A DNA stretch of 64,000 nucleotides from an uncultured Caryophanales bacterium. GTDB taxonomy: Bacteria; Bacillota_I; Bacilli_A; Acholeplasmatales; Anaeroplasmataceae. The notes beneath the pieces were generated by a model. It did not search any database. It saw nothing but the letters and a program-made list of their open reading frames with translations, and had not been told where the DNA came from. The DNA lies in NCBI GenBank assembly GCA_946405105.1, contig CAMJFY010000001.1, forward strand, positions 124,001 through 188,000. The letters run 5' to 3'. This document shows positions 37,381 through 48,838 of the stretch, piece by piece. Numbering within the stretch: the first letter of the stretch is position 1; every line of letters begins with the position of its first letter. Made by a program: the position numbers and the translations under genes.

Positions 37381-39282
37381 TTATTCCTCCATAATTTTTA
37401 TACTATTTTCATCGAATAAAGATACTAATTTATCCTCTACTTCATCTCTAACCTGAGTTTTTGGTACAATTCTTTTCTTTACACCAATTCTAATATTATC
37501 AAGTGTAGGATTTGGATTAGTTACCTTATTATATTTTTTCTTGTAATCTTTAATAATTGTTTGCCATGTTGATGTTGGTATACAAATATAATCTTTAATA
37601 GGAACACCAGCATCATTAAATGCTTCTACAATTTTTAAATAATTTTCGTAAGCCATAACTCTATTACAGAATCCTACATCCTGTAATTCGACTATGAATG
37701 CATCATTAGAAACTGCAACAATGTTTCCTCTAATCAAAATTTGGATGGCAAACGCACTTGATTGTTCTCCAATTTTTGCCCAAACATTTTTAAGTTCCTC
37801 TTTTTTAGTTCTTGATGCATTATTTATGATCTCTTCAATATCTCTAATTGAAATTTCATCAGGCCATGTCTCATCAACATTTTGTTGTGGTAGTGAAACA
37901 CTGACATCGGTTGTGTTGACAACAACATTTTGTTCTGAATTTTCAATTTTATTTTCGTTTGTAGTTGTATTCTCGATTTGTTCTATTTTTTCGACCATTT
38001 TGGGTGCTTCAGGAGCCTTATTTTCTTGAATTGTCTGATTTTTTAGATTATTAAGCTCTGCAGCACTTGGAATATTTGGAACAAAGGCATAATTATGATT
38101 TGGATTATCTGCCCTCTTAACATTATTAAGCTTATTTGATAATACATTAACTGTATTTTCTAAGCTTTCTATTCTATCTAATAGATTTGCTTCCTCATTT
38201 AGCTTAACATCATTCATCTTTAATACAGCTAATTCAAGGAATGCTCTCTTTTGAGTCGAGAATCTCATTTGATTTAATGAATCATTTAAAATATCTAGCC
38301 ATTTATAAATTAGATTTCTACCAATTTCCTTAGCTAATTTTATAAATTCTTCATTATGATACATTAATTTATCTTCAATGACTGCATTATTTTTGAAAAG
38401 AAGAAGATCTCTTAAGAATAATACAGTATCATTTACTATTCTAGGTACCTCTTTACCATCTTTTATGATACTATTAAGTATCATAATTGCGTTTGTTTCA
38501 TCATCAGATTTACAAGCATTTAATAATTCAATTATCTTTACATAATTGATATTTCCACTAACTTGTAATACATCATCTATAGAAATTTCAGGGTTAATAC
38601 TATAGCTTATACATTGATCAAATAGAGATAGCGCATCTCTCATTCCGCCTTCAGCAGAAGCAGCTATTTGCTGTAATGCTTCATCTGTAATTTTAACCTT
38701 TTCTTCATCAGCAACAATCTTTAATCTCTTTAAAATATCATTAACTGATATAGATTGGAAATCAAATCTTTGACATCTTGATAAGATTGTATTTGGAAGC
38801 TTATAAGGCTCAGTAGTAGCTAAAATAAATATAATATGCTTTGGTGGCTCCTCTAATGTCTTTAATAAGGCATTAAATGCAGCTGTTGATAGCATATGAA
38901 CCTCATCGATTATATATATTTTATATTTACCCTGAGCAGGTAAAAATTTAACAGTTTCTCTTAATGATCTAATATCATCTGCACCATTGTTAGATGCAGC
39001 ATCTATTTCAATAACATCAGATACAGTTCCCTTTTGAATTCCTTGACATATTTCACATTCACAACAAGGCTCAAAAGTAGGACCATGCTCACAATTCATG
39101 GCTTTAGCCATGATTTTAGCTAATGTTGTCTTTCCTGTACCTCTAGGACCACAAAATAGATAAGCATGTGCTACTTTATTTAATTTTATTGCATTTTGAA
39201 GGGTCTTAATTATATTTTCTTGACCTACAACCTCAGAAAACTTTTGAGGCCTATATGCACGATAAAGTGCTACATATGCCAT
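37381..39282 (-). CDS. dnaX: DNA polymerase III subunit gamma/tau
   Basis: Clamp-loader ATPase of 633 residues. Walker A GPRGTGKT is at 45-52, zinc-finger cysteines lie between 64 and 79, the DEVH box IIDEVHMLS follows and the sensor region ATTEPYKLPNTILSRCQRF is intact. A Gln/Asn/Glu-rich linker (about 395-475) separates the ATPase core from the tau C-terminal domain. An AGGAGG box precedes the ATG. No correctly phased slippery heptamer for a gamma product was found. Confidence 0.96.
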   Translation of the reverse strand: MAYVALYRAYRPQKFSEVVGQENIIKTLQNAIKLNKVAHAYLFCGPRGTGKTTLAKIMAKAMNCEHGPTFEPCCECEICQGIQKGTVSDVIEIDAASNNGADDIRSLRETVKFLPAQGKYKIYIIDEVHMLSTAAFNALLKTLEEPPKHIIFILATTEPYKLPNTILSRCQRFDFQSISVNDILKRLKIVADEEKVKITDEALQQIAASAEGGMRDALSLFDQCISYSINPEISIDDVLQVSGNINYVKIIELLNACKSDDETNAIMILNSIIKDGKEVPRIVNDTVLFLRDLLLFKNNAVIEDKLMYHNEEFIKLAKEIGRNLIYKWLDILNDSLNQMRFSTQKRAFLELAVLKMNDVKLNEEANLLDRIESLENTVNVLSNKLNNVKRADNPNHNYAFVPNIPSAAELNNLKNQTIQENKAPEAPKMVEKIEQIENTTTNENKIENSEQNVVVNTTDVSVSLPQQNVDETWPDEISIRDIEEIINNASRTKKEELKNVWAKIGEQSSAFAIQILIRGNIVAVSNDAFIVELQDVGFCNRVMAYENYLKIVEAFNDAGVPIKDYICIPTSTWQTIIKDYKKKYNKVTNPNPTLDNIRIGVKKRIVPKTQVRDEVEDKLVSLFDENSIKIMEE

Positions 39283-39294
39283 ATATTTTGCCTC

Positions 39295-40062
39295 CTAACC
39301 TAAATAATATACATATTTAACATCATTTTTGATTATATGATAATAAGAGATATAACAATCGCCACTACAAATTAAATCATAAATAGTAGTTACAAATCCA
39401 TCCTTATTAAGATTAATTCCAACCTTATTATATGCTTTTGATACTAAATCTGTACAATAAGATTTATTTACTGTATCAAAAATAAAAGAATAATTATAAT
39501 CATCACCGATTAAAGCAGAATAAGAAGAAGCAGCTTCTCGTCTCTTTTCTTCGCTTAATTTTACTCTTAACCCAATAATTTCAGTGTATGGATCATCTAT
39601 AGACCAGTCATATAGATCAAATACTTGAGACTTATTATCTCCATCACCTAATCCAGTTGCCTCAACAGTAGTTCTATCTCCTTGGATAGTACCTAGCTGA
39701 TAATCACCATAGCTAGCATTAACAATTGCAGCATGACCGCCAACAAAGAAGCTAACTACAGAATTGATCATTGGGTTATTAGTTAAAATAACCTGCTTTG
39801 TAACTAATATATCAGTAGAAGTACCAGGATAAACAATTCCATGACTCTCGGTATATGCTTCTTTCTCCTCATTAGACTCTATTTTATAGAATTTAGTAGA
39901 AGAATCTGATATATCCTCCTGATATACTCCTTTAGCTTTAAAATTAGAAACTAAAATAGATTCATGTATGTTTTTTACGAAAGCATTAGATACTCCCCAA
40001 ACAACTATAAATATTAAAATACTTCTTAACACAATTAAAGTAATTTTAAAAAATTTTTTCAT
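39295..40062 (-). CDS. Membrane-anchored YiiX-like permuted NlpC/P60 cysteine hydrolase
   Basis: A 255-residue protein with one N-terminal transmembrane helix (about 7-27). The order GGHAAI (His110), TTVEATG (Glu134) and SYCTDLVSKAY (Cys203) is that of the circularly permuted papain-like fold of the YiiX/YebB group, where His comes before Cys. Such enzymes cut amide or ester bonds, possibly in peptidoglycan or lipid. The stop is 12 bases before dnaX, so it may lead the dnaX-recR transcript. It has no clear ribosome binding site; TATGATAAAAT lies only about 15 bases upstream of the ATG, which suggests a short or absent leader. Confidence 0.7.
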   Translation of the reverse strand: MKKFFKITLIVLRSILIFIVVWGVSNAFVKNIHESILVSNFKAKGVYQEDISDSSTKFYKIESNEEKEAYTESHGIVYPGTSTDILVTKQVILTNNPMINSVVSFFVGGHAAIVNASYGDYQLGTIQGDRTTVEATGLGDGDNKSQVFDLYDWSIDDPYTEIIGLRVKLSEEKRREAASSYSALIGDDYNYSFIFDTVNKSYCTDLVSKAYNKVGINLNKDGFVTTIYDLICSGDCYISYYHIIKNDVKYVYYLG

Positions 40063-40112
40063 AATAATATTTTATCATAAATAATAAAATATGTGAATAA
40101 AAGAAGAAAAAG

Positions 40113-40139
40113 AAAACCTGGTTTTTTTCACCAGGTTTT
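40113..40139 (-). terminator. Intrinsic terminator of the rpmH-jag transcript
   Basis: Stem AAAACCTGG / CCAGGTTTT with a 9-nt loop and a T-rich tract on the minus strand just after jag. Confidence 0.85.
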
Positions 40140-40142
40140 ATC

Positions 40143-40757
40143 TTAATTATTTTCTTTATTTTTTGGCTTAATAACAATGGCTCTTTCTTCGCCTTCGCCC
40201 TCAGATTCAGTGTAAACATCATGCCAATCACTAAGCTTTTCATGAATAACACGACGTTCAAATGAATTCATATGTGGAAGCTTAACCTCAACCTTAGTTC
40301 TAGCAACCTCTTTAGCAGTTTTAGTAGCTAAAATTTCAAGTTGACGCGCACGATTTGCACGATATCCTCCAATATCTAATGTTACTACGATATGATCCTT
40401 AGTATAAGAAGAAATTAAAGATCTTAATAACATTTGAATTGCTTCAAGTGTTTTACCCTTAATACCAATTAATAAGGAATTCTCATATGAATCTATAATA
40501 TAATGAATCTCAGTCTCATTATTAACGCTTCTAGCTTCAATTTGGTAGCCAATATTCATTGATCTTAAAATATTTTCTAAATATTTCTTACCCTCTAGAG
40601 TAAGGTTAATATCAACAACAGCTTCACAATTTAGGCCTTCTGGTAATTCACCTAAAACATTAACAAAGATTTTTTCACTTGAAATATGTAATTTCTCAAC
40701 AGCGATAGCCTGAGCTTCCTCCATTGTTTTAGCAATAAATTCAACCTTTTTTTGCAT
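40143..40757 (-). CDS. jag: RNA-binding protein Jag/KhpB (SpoIIIJ-associated)
   Basis: A 204-residue protein with Jag-N (residues 1-50), KH (SLLIGIKGKTLEAIQMLL) and R3H (ERRVIHEKLSDW) domains. KhpB pairs with KhpA to bind RNAs and influence cell division and wall synthesis. The open frame begins at a GTG three codons earlier that overlaps the yidC stop, but AGGGTG lies 6 bases before the ATG at 40755-40757. Directly follows yidC as in most Bacillota. Confidence 0.94.
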   Translation of the reverse strand: MQKKVEFIAKTMEEAQAIAVEKLHISSEKIFVNVLGELPEGLNCEAVVDINLTLEGKKYLENILRSMNIGYQIEARSVNNETEIHYIIDSYENSLLIGIKGKTLEAIQMLLRSLISSYTKDHIVVTLDIGGYRANRARQLEILATKTAKEVARTKVEVKLPHMNSFERRVIHEKLSDWHDVYTESEGEGEERAIVIKPKNKENN

Positions 40758-40762
40758 TATTA

Positions 40763-41761
40763 TCACCCTATAATATTATTTTTCTTTTGAGACTTTTCGT
40801 AATTATGTTCATTAATTAATCTACCAATTTGTGATTGACCAATTTGATAAACACCACCGATTAACCAATAAATGGCTAAAGAAGTTGAAGATAGTGACAT
40901 AAATACGAACATTACATTCATAATTATCATCATCCACTTCATTTGATTTTGCTGATCACTTTGTTTTTGATTTTTAGCATCACGATACTTTTTCTGATAC
41001 TTTAAAGGTCTTTGACCAAGCTTTTGTTGTAAGAATGTAACAGCACCGAATAATAATGCTATTACAAGACCAAATATTTTATCCTTAATATCTTCAGCAT
41101 TGAAGAAAGAAGTAGTCATATCAAATGTTCCGAATATTTTAACATTGCTTAATGCGAAATCTCCAGCAACCTCAGTCATTACTGCACCATTGACAACATT
41201 AGTCTTTGTTGCGTTAATTCTTTGAACAACCTCATACATTGACATGAAAATAGGGAATTGTAAGAACATTGTAGTAACACAACCGATTGGGTTTACTTTA
41301 TTCTTCTTGTAAACCTGCATCATTTCCTGTTGCATTAGCTGTTGACTTCTTTGATCAGTTCTTCCAGCATATTTTCTTTGAATTTTTGAGATCTCTGGTT
41401 GCATTAACTGCATCTTAAGGCTCATACCATTTTGTTTAGAATAAATAGGCCATGCTGCAGTTCTTACAATGATAGTAGTAAAGAATATACCCCAGAAATA
41501 TGAATTACCACATGCTTTTCCAATATTTGAACAAAGCCAAGCTATAGGCCAAGATAAAATATTAATTGGCCATGCCCATAAAGCATACCAGAAGCCTTTA
41601 CCATCATTCCATAAATCTCTCCATTCTTGAGCATATGTTGTGTATGGCTTAGTATACCAGTTCTTAGAATCAAATCTACAGCTTGAAAGAGTAATAATTA
41701 ATACAGCTAAAAGTAATACAAGCACAAATTTATATCTGTTCTTATAAATAAATTTAGTCAT
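40763..41761 (-). CDS. yidC: Membrane protein insertase YidC/OxaA
   Basis: A 332-residue insertase for membrane proteins. The N-terminal signal ends in a lipobox (ITLSSC, Cys28), as in Gram-positive YidC/SpoIIIJ. The hydrophilic-groove core follows with transmembrane segments near 60-110, 155-185, 225-245 and 275-310. It overlaps rnpA by 8 bases with an AAAGGAGA box. The stop is TGA. Confidence 0.95.
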   Translation of the reverse strand: MTKFIYKNRYKFVLVLLLAVLIITLSSCRFDSKNWYTKPYTTYAQEWRDLWNDGKGFWYALWAWPINILSWPIAWLCSNIGKACGNSYFWGIFFTTIIVRTAAWPIYSKQNGMSLKMQLMQPEISKIQRKYAGRTDQRSQQLMQQEMMQVYKKNKVNPIGCVTTMFLQFPIFMSMYEVVQRINATKTNVVNGAVMTEVAGDFALSNVKIFGTFDMTTSFFNAEDIKDKIFGLVIALLFGAVTFLQQKLGQRPLKYQKKYRDAKNQKQSDQQNQMKWMMIIMNVMFVFMSLSSTSLAIYWLIGGVYQIGQSQIGRLINEHNYEKSQKKNNIIG

Positions 41762-42107
41762 TTTTATCTCCTTTTAGTAACTTATGCTTATTAAATAAAT
41801 ATTCCAATTGTAATTTCATTTCCATAAAATCAATATCATTGACCTTTGGTCTTACAATTATAAAAACATCAGTGTTAAAATTTAAATTAATATCTAGATT
41901 ATCTATTATTGCAGTAACCTGTCTTTTAATTTTATTTCTAACAACAGCGTTACCTATTTTTTTACCTACACTAATCGCATATCTAAAATGATTGGTTTCT
42001 AAATTCTTTCTTTTATATAATGTAAAGAATTGATTTGAAAAGTATTTCTTTTCTTTTATGATCAATTCTATTTCTGTATTTTTCTTTACGCGATATTGTT
42101 TTTTCAT
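41754..42107 (-). CDS. rnpA: Ribonuclease P protein component
   Basis: A 117-residue basic protein with the RNA-binding signature RNKIKRQVTAII (about 58-69) and the start MKKQYRVKKNTEIELIIKEKKYF. It assists the RNA subunit in trimming tRNA 5' ends. Separated from rpmH by a terminator-like hairpin. Confidence 0.96.
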   Translation of the reverse strand: MKKQYRVKKNTEIELIIKEKKYFSNQFFTLYKRKNLETNHFRYAISVGKKIGNAVVRNKIKRQVTAIIDNLDINLNFNTDVFIIVRPKVNDIDFMEMKLQLEYLFNKHKLLKGDKND

Positions 42108-42136
42108 AGAATATCCATAATTATTGAATAAAAAAT

Positions 42137-42167
42137 ACGACCAAAAAAATGAATGTTCTGGTCGTAC
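42137..42167 (-). terminator. Terminator or attenuator between rpmH and rnpA
   Basis: Minus strand stem TACGACCA / TGGTCGTA with a 15-nt loop is followed by six T residues. It lies between the rpmH stop and the rnpA start, so most rpmH transcripts should end here and only a fraction read into rnpA. Confidence 0.75.
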
Positions 42168-42193
42168 TAGTTATCAATTAAATTATTTAATTA

Positions 42194-42328
42194 TTAAGCA
42201 GTTAATTTTTTTCTGCCCTTTTTACGTCTAGCAGCTATAACTTTTCTTCCGTTCTTTGTAGCCATACGAGCGCGGAAGCCATGAGTTACTTTTCTTTTAC
42301 GCTTATTAGGTTGATAAGTTCTTTTCAT
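42194..42328 (-). CDS. rpmH: 50S ribosomal protein L34
   Basis: A 44-residue protein, [20 protein letters not shown] followed by [19 protein letters not shown] and KKLTA, matching L34 almost throughout. An AGGT box lies 10 bases before the ATG. It is the first gene left of oriC. Confidence 0.97.
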   Translation of the reverse strand: MKRTYQPNKRKRKVTHGFRARMATKNGRKVIAARRKKGRKKLTA

Positions 42329-42367
42329 AGATTACATACCTGCCTTTCTTAGAAACCATGCTGTTTT

Positions 42368-42396
42368 ATTCTATCAAAAACTACTATCTATGTCAA
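42368..42396 (-). promoter_or_regulatory. Promoter of rpmH
   Basis: Minus strand TTGACA (42391-42396), 17-base spacer, TAGAAT (42368-42373). Confidence 0.8.
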
Positions 42397-42399
42397 GAA

Positions 42400-42660
42400 A
42401 AAATCTTATAAAATATTTAATAAAAATAATGAAAATTTTTTCATAAAAAACGATGTGAATAATTATTAAAAAATTTGTTAATATTTTTTTATAAATTGTG
42501 GATAACTTCTCCACTAAGTTTTCAACATGTTAATTTGTGTATAATGTCTAAAAATATTGATTTTGAGCCAATTTTAGGCTAACTTATCCACATTTTTAAG
42601 TGTTTCTTTTTCCAAATCATAAAAAACTTATCCACATTTTTGGTGGAAAACTTTTTGTTG
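42400..42660. other. oriC part 1: DnaA-box cluster upstream of dnaA
   Basis: Perfect DnaA boxes TTATCCACA lie at 42584-42592 and 42628-42636 on the plus strand and at 42497-42505 on the minus strand. One-mismatch boxes are at 42454-42462 (TTATTCACA) and 42536-42544 (TTATACACA), both minus strand. The region is AT-rich and without genes. Gene strands switch here from minus to plus. The last box abuts the dnaA promoter. Confidence 0.92.
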
Positions 42661-42685
42661 AAAGTCATTTTTTTTATGATATTAT
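42658..42685 (+). promoter_or_regulatory. Promoter of dnaA
   Basis: TTGAAA (42658-42663), 16-base spacer, TATTAT (42680-42685). A perfect DnaA box ends 21 bases upstream of the -35, consistent with autoregulation. Confidence 0.65.
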
Positions 42686-42708
42686 TTATTCGAATTGAAG
42701 GTGGAATT

Positions 42709-44028
42709 ATGGTTGAATATCAAGAAATTTGGAACAGTGTTCGGGACAAGCTAGAAAAGAATCTAGCACCTCAAACATTCTCCCAAACTTTTGGTGAAGT
42801 AAAGAAAGTTATTAGACAAGAAAATGGAATTATTTATGTTGCTACACCATCTGCTTATTCTAGAAGATTAATAAATAATATTTATTATAAAACAATAAAT
42901 GAGATACTAAAAGAAGTAACAAACGAAAACGTAAGATTTAAATTTATTGCTGAGGACGAAATCAAGACTGAAAAGAAGCCTCAGTTTATTAAACAATTAA
43001 CAAAAACTGATTTAAATCCTAACCATACTTTTGAATCATTTGTAGTTGGAGATTCTAACAGAATGGCTGTGCTAACATCATTAAAGGTTGCTGACAATCC
43101 TGGTGTTGTGTATAACCCACTTTATATTTTTGGTGGAGTAGGACTTGGTAAAACTCATTTGATGCAAGCTATTGGTAACTACATTCTAGAACAAAATCTT
43201 AATAGTAAAATATTATATGTGCAGGCAAATGATTATTTATCTGATTATACAAGAGCTGTAAGAGATAATAATTTACCAGGCTTTGAAGAAAAATATGAAA
43301 ATATTGATGTATTATTAATAGATGATATTCAAATGCTTACTGATAAAACTCAAACTCAACAACAATTTTTTAAATTATTTAATGAATTAGATAACAATAA
43401 TAAGCAAATTGTTATTACATCAGATCGTCCTGCCGCTAAATTAAACGGATTTATGGATAGATTAACATCTAGATTTGAAAAAGGTGGAGTAGTAGATATT
43501 AATCAACCTGATTTTAATCAAAGAGTTAGTATCTTAAAGAAGAAAACACAAGAATTCTCTCAAGTACCTATTTCTGATGAAATTATTAATTATATTGCTG
43601 AAAATTTTACAGATAACGTAAGAGAACTTGAAGGTGCATTAAATAGAATATTAATTTATTCTGAAATGTATTCAAATATGCCTCTAAATTTATCTTTAGC
43701 TAAAGAAGCATTAGATGTTGTATTAAAAAATAAGATTGTAAATCCTGAATCAAATTATGATGATGTATTAAGTGTAGTTGCCAGCATGTATTCTATTACA
43801 GTAGCTGATATTTTAGGATCATCTAGAAATGCTAAATATGCATTACCTAGACAAATAATAATGTATATTTTAAAAACAAGATATCATTTAACATATAAAA
43901 AGATTGGTAATATTTTAAATGGTAGAGATCATACAACAGTTATGTCTGGATGCAATAAGATAACAGAAGAAATAAAATCAAATGAAGAATTAAAAATGGC
44001 AATTGAAGCAGTATTAAAAAAAGTATAA
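42709..44028 (+). CDS. dnaA: Chromosomal replication initiator protein DnaA
   Basis: A 439-residue initiator. An in-frame extension of 23 codons exists, but AAGGTGG lies just before the ATG at 42709 and the sequence from MVEYQEIWNSVRDKLEKNL matches domain I. Domain III has Walker A GGVGLGKTH and Walker B VLLIDDIQML; domain IV has the DnaA-box recognition signature GRDHTTVMSGCNKI. It opens the origin made of the box clusters on either side. Confidence 0.97.
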   Translation: MVEYQEIWNSVRDKLEKNLAPQTFSQTFGEVKKVIRQENGIIYVATPSAYSRRLINNIYYKTINEILKEVTNENVRFKFIAEDEIKTEKKPQFIKQLTKTDLNPNHTFESFVVGDSNRMAVLTSLKVADNPGVVYNPLYIFGGVGLGKTHLMQAIGNYILEQNLNSKILYVQANDYLSDYTRAVRDNNLPGFEEKYENIDVLLIDDIQMLTDKTQTQQQFFKLFNELDNNNKQIVITSDRPAAKLNGFMDRLTSRFEKGGVVDINQPDFNQRVSILKKKTQEFSQVPISDEIINYIAENFTDNVRELEGALNRILIYSEMYSNMPLNLSLAKEALDVVLKNKIVNPESNYDDVLSVVASMYSITVADILGSSRNAKYALPRQIIMYILKTRYHLTYKKIGNILNGRDHTTVMSGCNKITEEIKSNEELKMAIEAVLKKV

Positions 44029-44032
44029 TATA

Positions 44033-44165
44033 TGTGGATAAATTCTTTATTTTCCACAATTATTATGATATAATAAATAGCGTGATTTAAGCGTTTTTTG
44101 GACTTATCCACAAATGCACATTCTATATTATAAATATTAAGAAAAAGATTATTATATTTTTTATT
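44033..44165. other. oriC part 2: DnaA boxes and AT-rich region between dnaA and dnaN
   Basis: Perfect boxes at 44033-44041 (minus) and 44104-44112 (plus) and a one-mismatch TTTTCCACA at 44050-44058. The tract from 44113 to 44165 is nearly pure A/T and is the best candidate for the unwinding element, as in the bipartite origin of B. subtilis. Confidence 0.8.
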
Positions 44166-44176
44166 CGGAGGGATTT

Positions 44177-45319
44177 ATGAATCTAGTAATTGATCGTGAA
44201 ATTTTACTTGAAAACTTAAATACAATATCAAGAGGTCTTCCTGTTAAATCACCAATGCCAATTTTAACTGGTATTAAGTTATATGCTACAGATACAGATT
44301 TATTTATGACATCTTCTAATACTGATATTTCAGTAGAGGTTACAATTAATGATGCATCACTTCAAATTATTGAAGCTGGTCAAACTGTAGTACCTGGTAG
44401 ATTCTTTATTGATATTATTAGAAAAATTAATTCTAAAAAGGTAAGCTTATTCCTTTCTGAAGATAAAATATTAATTATAAAGGCTGATAGAGGTGAATAT
44501 AAATTACATATTATGGATCCTCTAGATTATCCTAAGATGGATTTTGTATCTCAAGAAAATCCATTAGTTATATCTGCAGATGTAATTAAATCAATCGTTA
44601 GAGAAACTGTATTTGCTACAGCACAAAATGAAAAGAAGCCTATCTTAACTGGTGTTAATTTAAATAACACTAGTGGTAAGTTAATTATTACAGCTACAGA
44701 TTCATTTAGATTATCTCAAAAGATTATTTCTATTCCTGATTATAAGGATTTTAATATTACTATTCCAGCTAAATCATTAGATGAATTAGCTAAATCAATT
44801 GATAATTATGGAGATAATGTTAATATTTATTTATCAATAAATAAAATGCTAGTAACATTTAAAAATATTTGTTTCCAAACAAGATTATTAGATGGTAATT
44901 ATCCTGATACTACAAGATTAATTCCTCAGGAATTCCCAATTGTTTTAAAATTTAACAAGGACGAATTAGCTGCAGCAGTAGAAAGAGTATCTTTATTATC
45001 ACCAAGAGATAATACAAAGGATAAAGAAATTACTTACAGTATTATTAAATTATCTATTAAGAGAGATAGAATTATTGAAATTTCAACTAATAATTCAATT
45101 ATTGGTGATGCTAAGGAAGAATTAATTCCAACATCTGTAGAAGCATCAAATTCAATTACAATTGGATTTAGTTCAAGATATCTTTTAGATTCATTGAAGA
45201 GTTTCATGTCTACTGAAATTTCTTTAAACCTTTCAGGTGAAATTAGACCATTCATTATTAAGGGTGAAAATGATGCAAATTTAACTCAATTAATTTTACC
45301 TGTTAGAATGGAAAATTAA
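44177..45319 (+). CDS. dnaN: DNA polymerase III beta subunit (sliding clamp)
   Basis: A 380-residue clamp with the three-domain layout, starting MNLVIDREILLENLNTISRG and ending LTQLILPVRM, the conserved C-terminal clamp motif. A GGAGGG box precedes the ATG. It is followed by a strong terminator, so the next genes have their own promoter. Confidence 0.97.
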   Translation: MNLVIDREILLENLNTISRGLPVKSPMPILTGIKLYATDTDLFMTSSNTDISVEVTINDASLQIIEAGQTVVPGRFFIDIIRKINSKKVSLFLSEDKILIIKADRGEYKLHIMDPLDYPKMDFVSQENPLVISADVIKSIVRETVFATAQNEKKPILTGVNLNNTSGKLIITATDSFRLSQKIISIPDYKDFNITIPAKSLDELAKSIDNYGDNVNIYLSINKMLVTFKNICFQTRLLDGNYPDTTRLIPQEFPIVLKFNKDELAAAVERVSLLSPRDNTKDKEITYSIIKLSIKRDRIIEISTNNSIIGDAKEELIPTSVEASNSITIGFSSRYLLDSLKSFMSTEISLNLSGEIRPFIIKGENDANLTQLILPVRMEN

Positions 45320-45328
45320 TAAATTAAG

Positions 45329-45359
45329 GTTAACATATTAATTTATGTTAACTTTTTTT
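45329..45359 (+). terminator. Intrinsic terminator after dnaN
   Basis: Stem GTTAACATA / TATGTTAAC with a 6-nt loop and seven T residues. Confidence 0.9.
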
Positions 45360-45476
45360 ATGCCTTGATTTCTAAAAAATTCATATTTAAATCAAATTAA
45401 ATATATCAAAAATGGCTTATATAGCGTTTTTCTATAGCTAGTTATATTTTTACTTATTGGTTATAAAAAATTAAAA

Positions 45477-45538
45477 ATAAGGGGAATTTTCATTATAATT
45501 TATTGAAAATACCTTATCTATATGATATAATCATATAG
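45477..45538 (+). promoter_or_regulatory. Palindromic promoter of the yaaA-recF-gyrB-gyrA operon
   Basis: TTGAAA (45503-45508), 17-base spacer, TATAAT (45526-45531). The -10 sits in the middle of a perfect palindrome, CTATATGAT-ATA-ATCATATAG (45518-45538), and the -35 lies in the right arm of a second interrupted palindrome, ATAAGG..ATTTTCA (45477-45492) with TGAAAAT.CCTTAT (45504-45517). Confidence 0.75.
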
Positions 45539-45553
45539 AAAGAGGGATTTTTT

Positions 45554-45759
45554 ATGATACCTGTAAAAATTACAACAGATTATATTGAATTACAAATGCT
45601 ATTAAAAATGCAAGACATAATTACCTCTGGGGGACAAGCAAAATACTTCTTACAAGAAAATGAAGTTTTTGTTAATGGAGAGCCTGAAAATAGGAGAGGT
45701 AAAAAGCTTTATCCAGGAGATAAAGTAAAAGTCTTAAATCAAGAATTCATAATTCAAAA

Positions 45760-45763
<4 letters not shown>
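45554..45763 (+). CDS. yaaA: S4-domain protein YaaA/RlbA
   Basis: A 69-residue S4 RNA-binding protein (ITSGGQAKYFLQENEVFVNGE, GKKLYPGDKVKV), always found between dnaN and recF in Bacillota. It is linked to 50S ribosome assembly in B. subtilis. Its stop overlaps the recF start by 4 bases (ATGA). Confidence 0.93.
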
Positions 45764-48824
<3,061 letters not shown>

Positions 48825-48838
48825 TTAAGGAGTTTATT

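Noticed and set aside
37801-37806. Possible dnaX frameshift site (run of six A on the coding strand)
   Set aside because: The A-run is in codon phase AAA AAA G, not the A AAA AAG phase needed for -1 slippage, and it lies too far toward the C-terminus for a gamma-type product.
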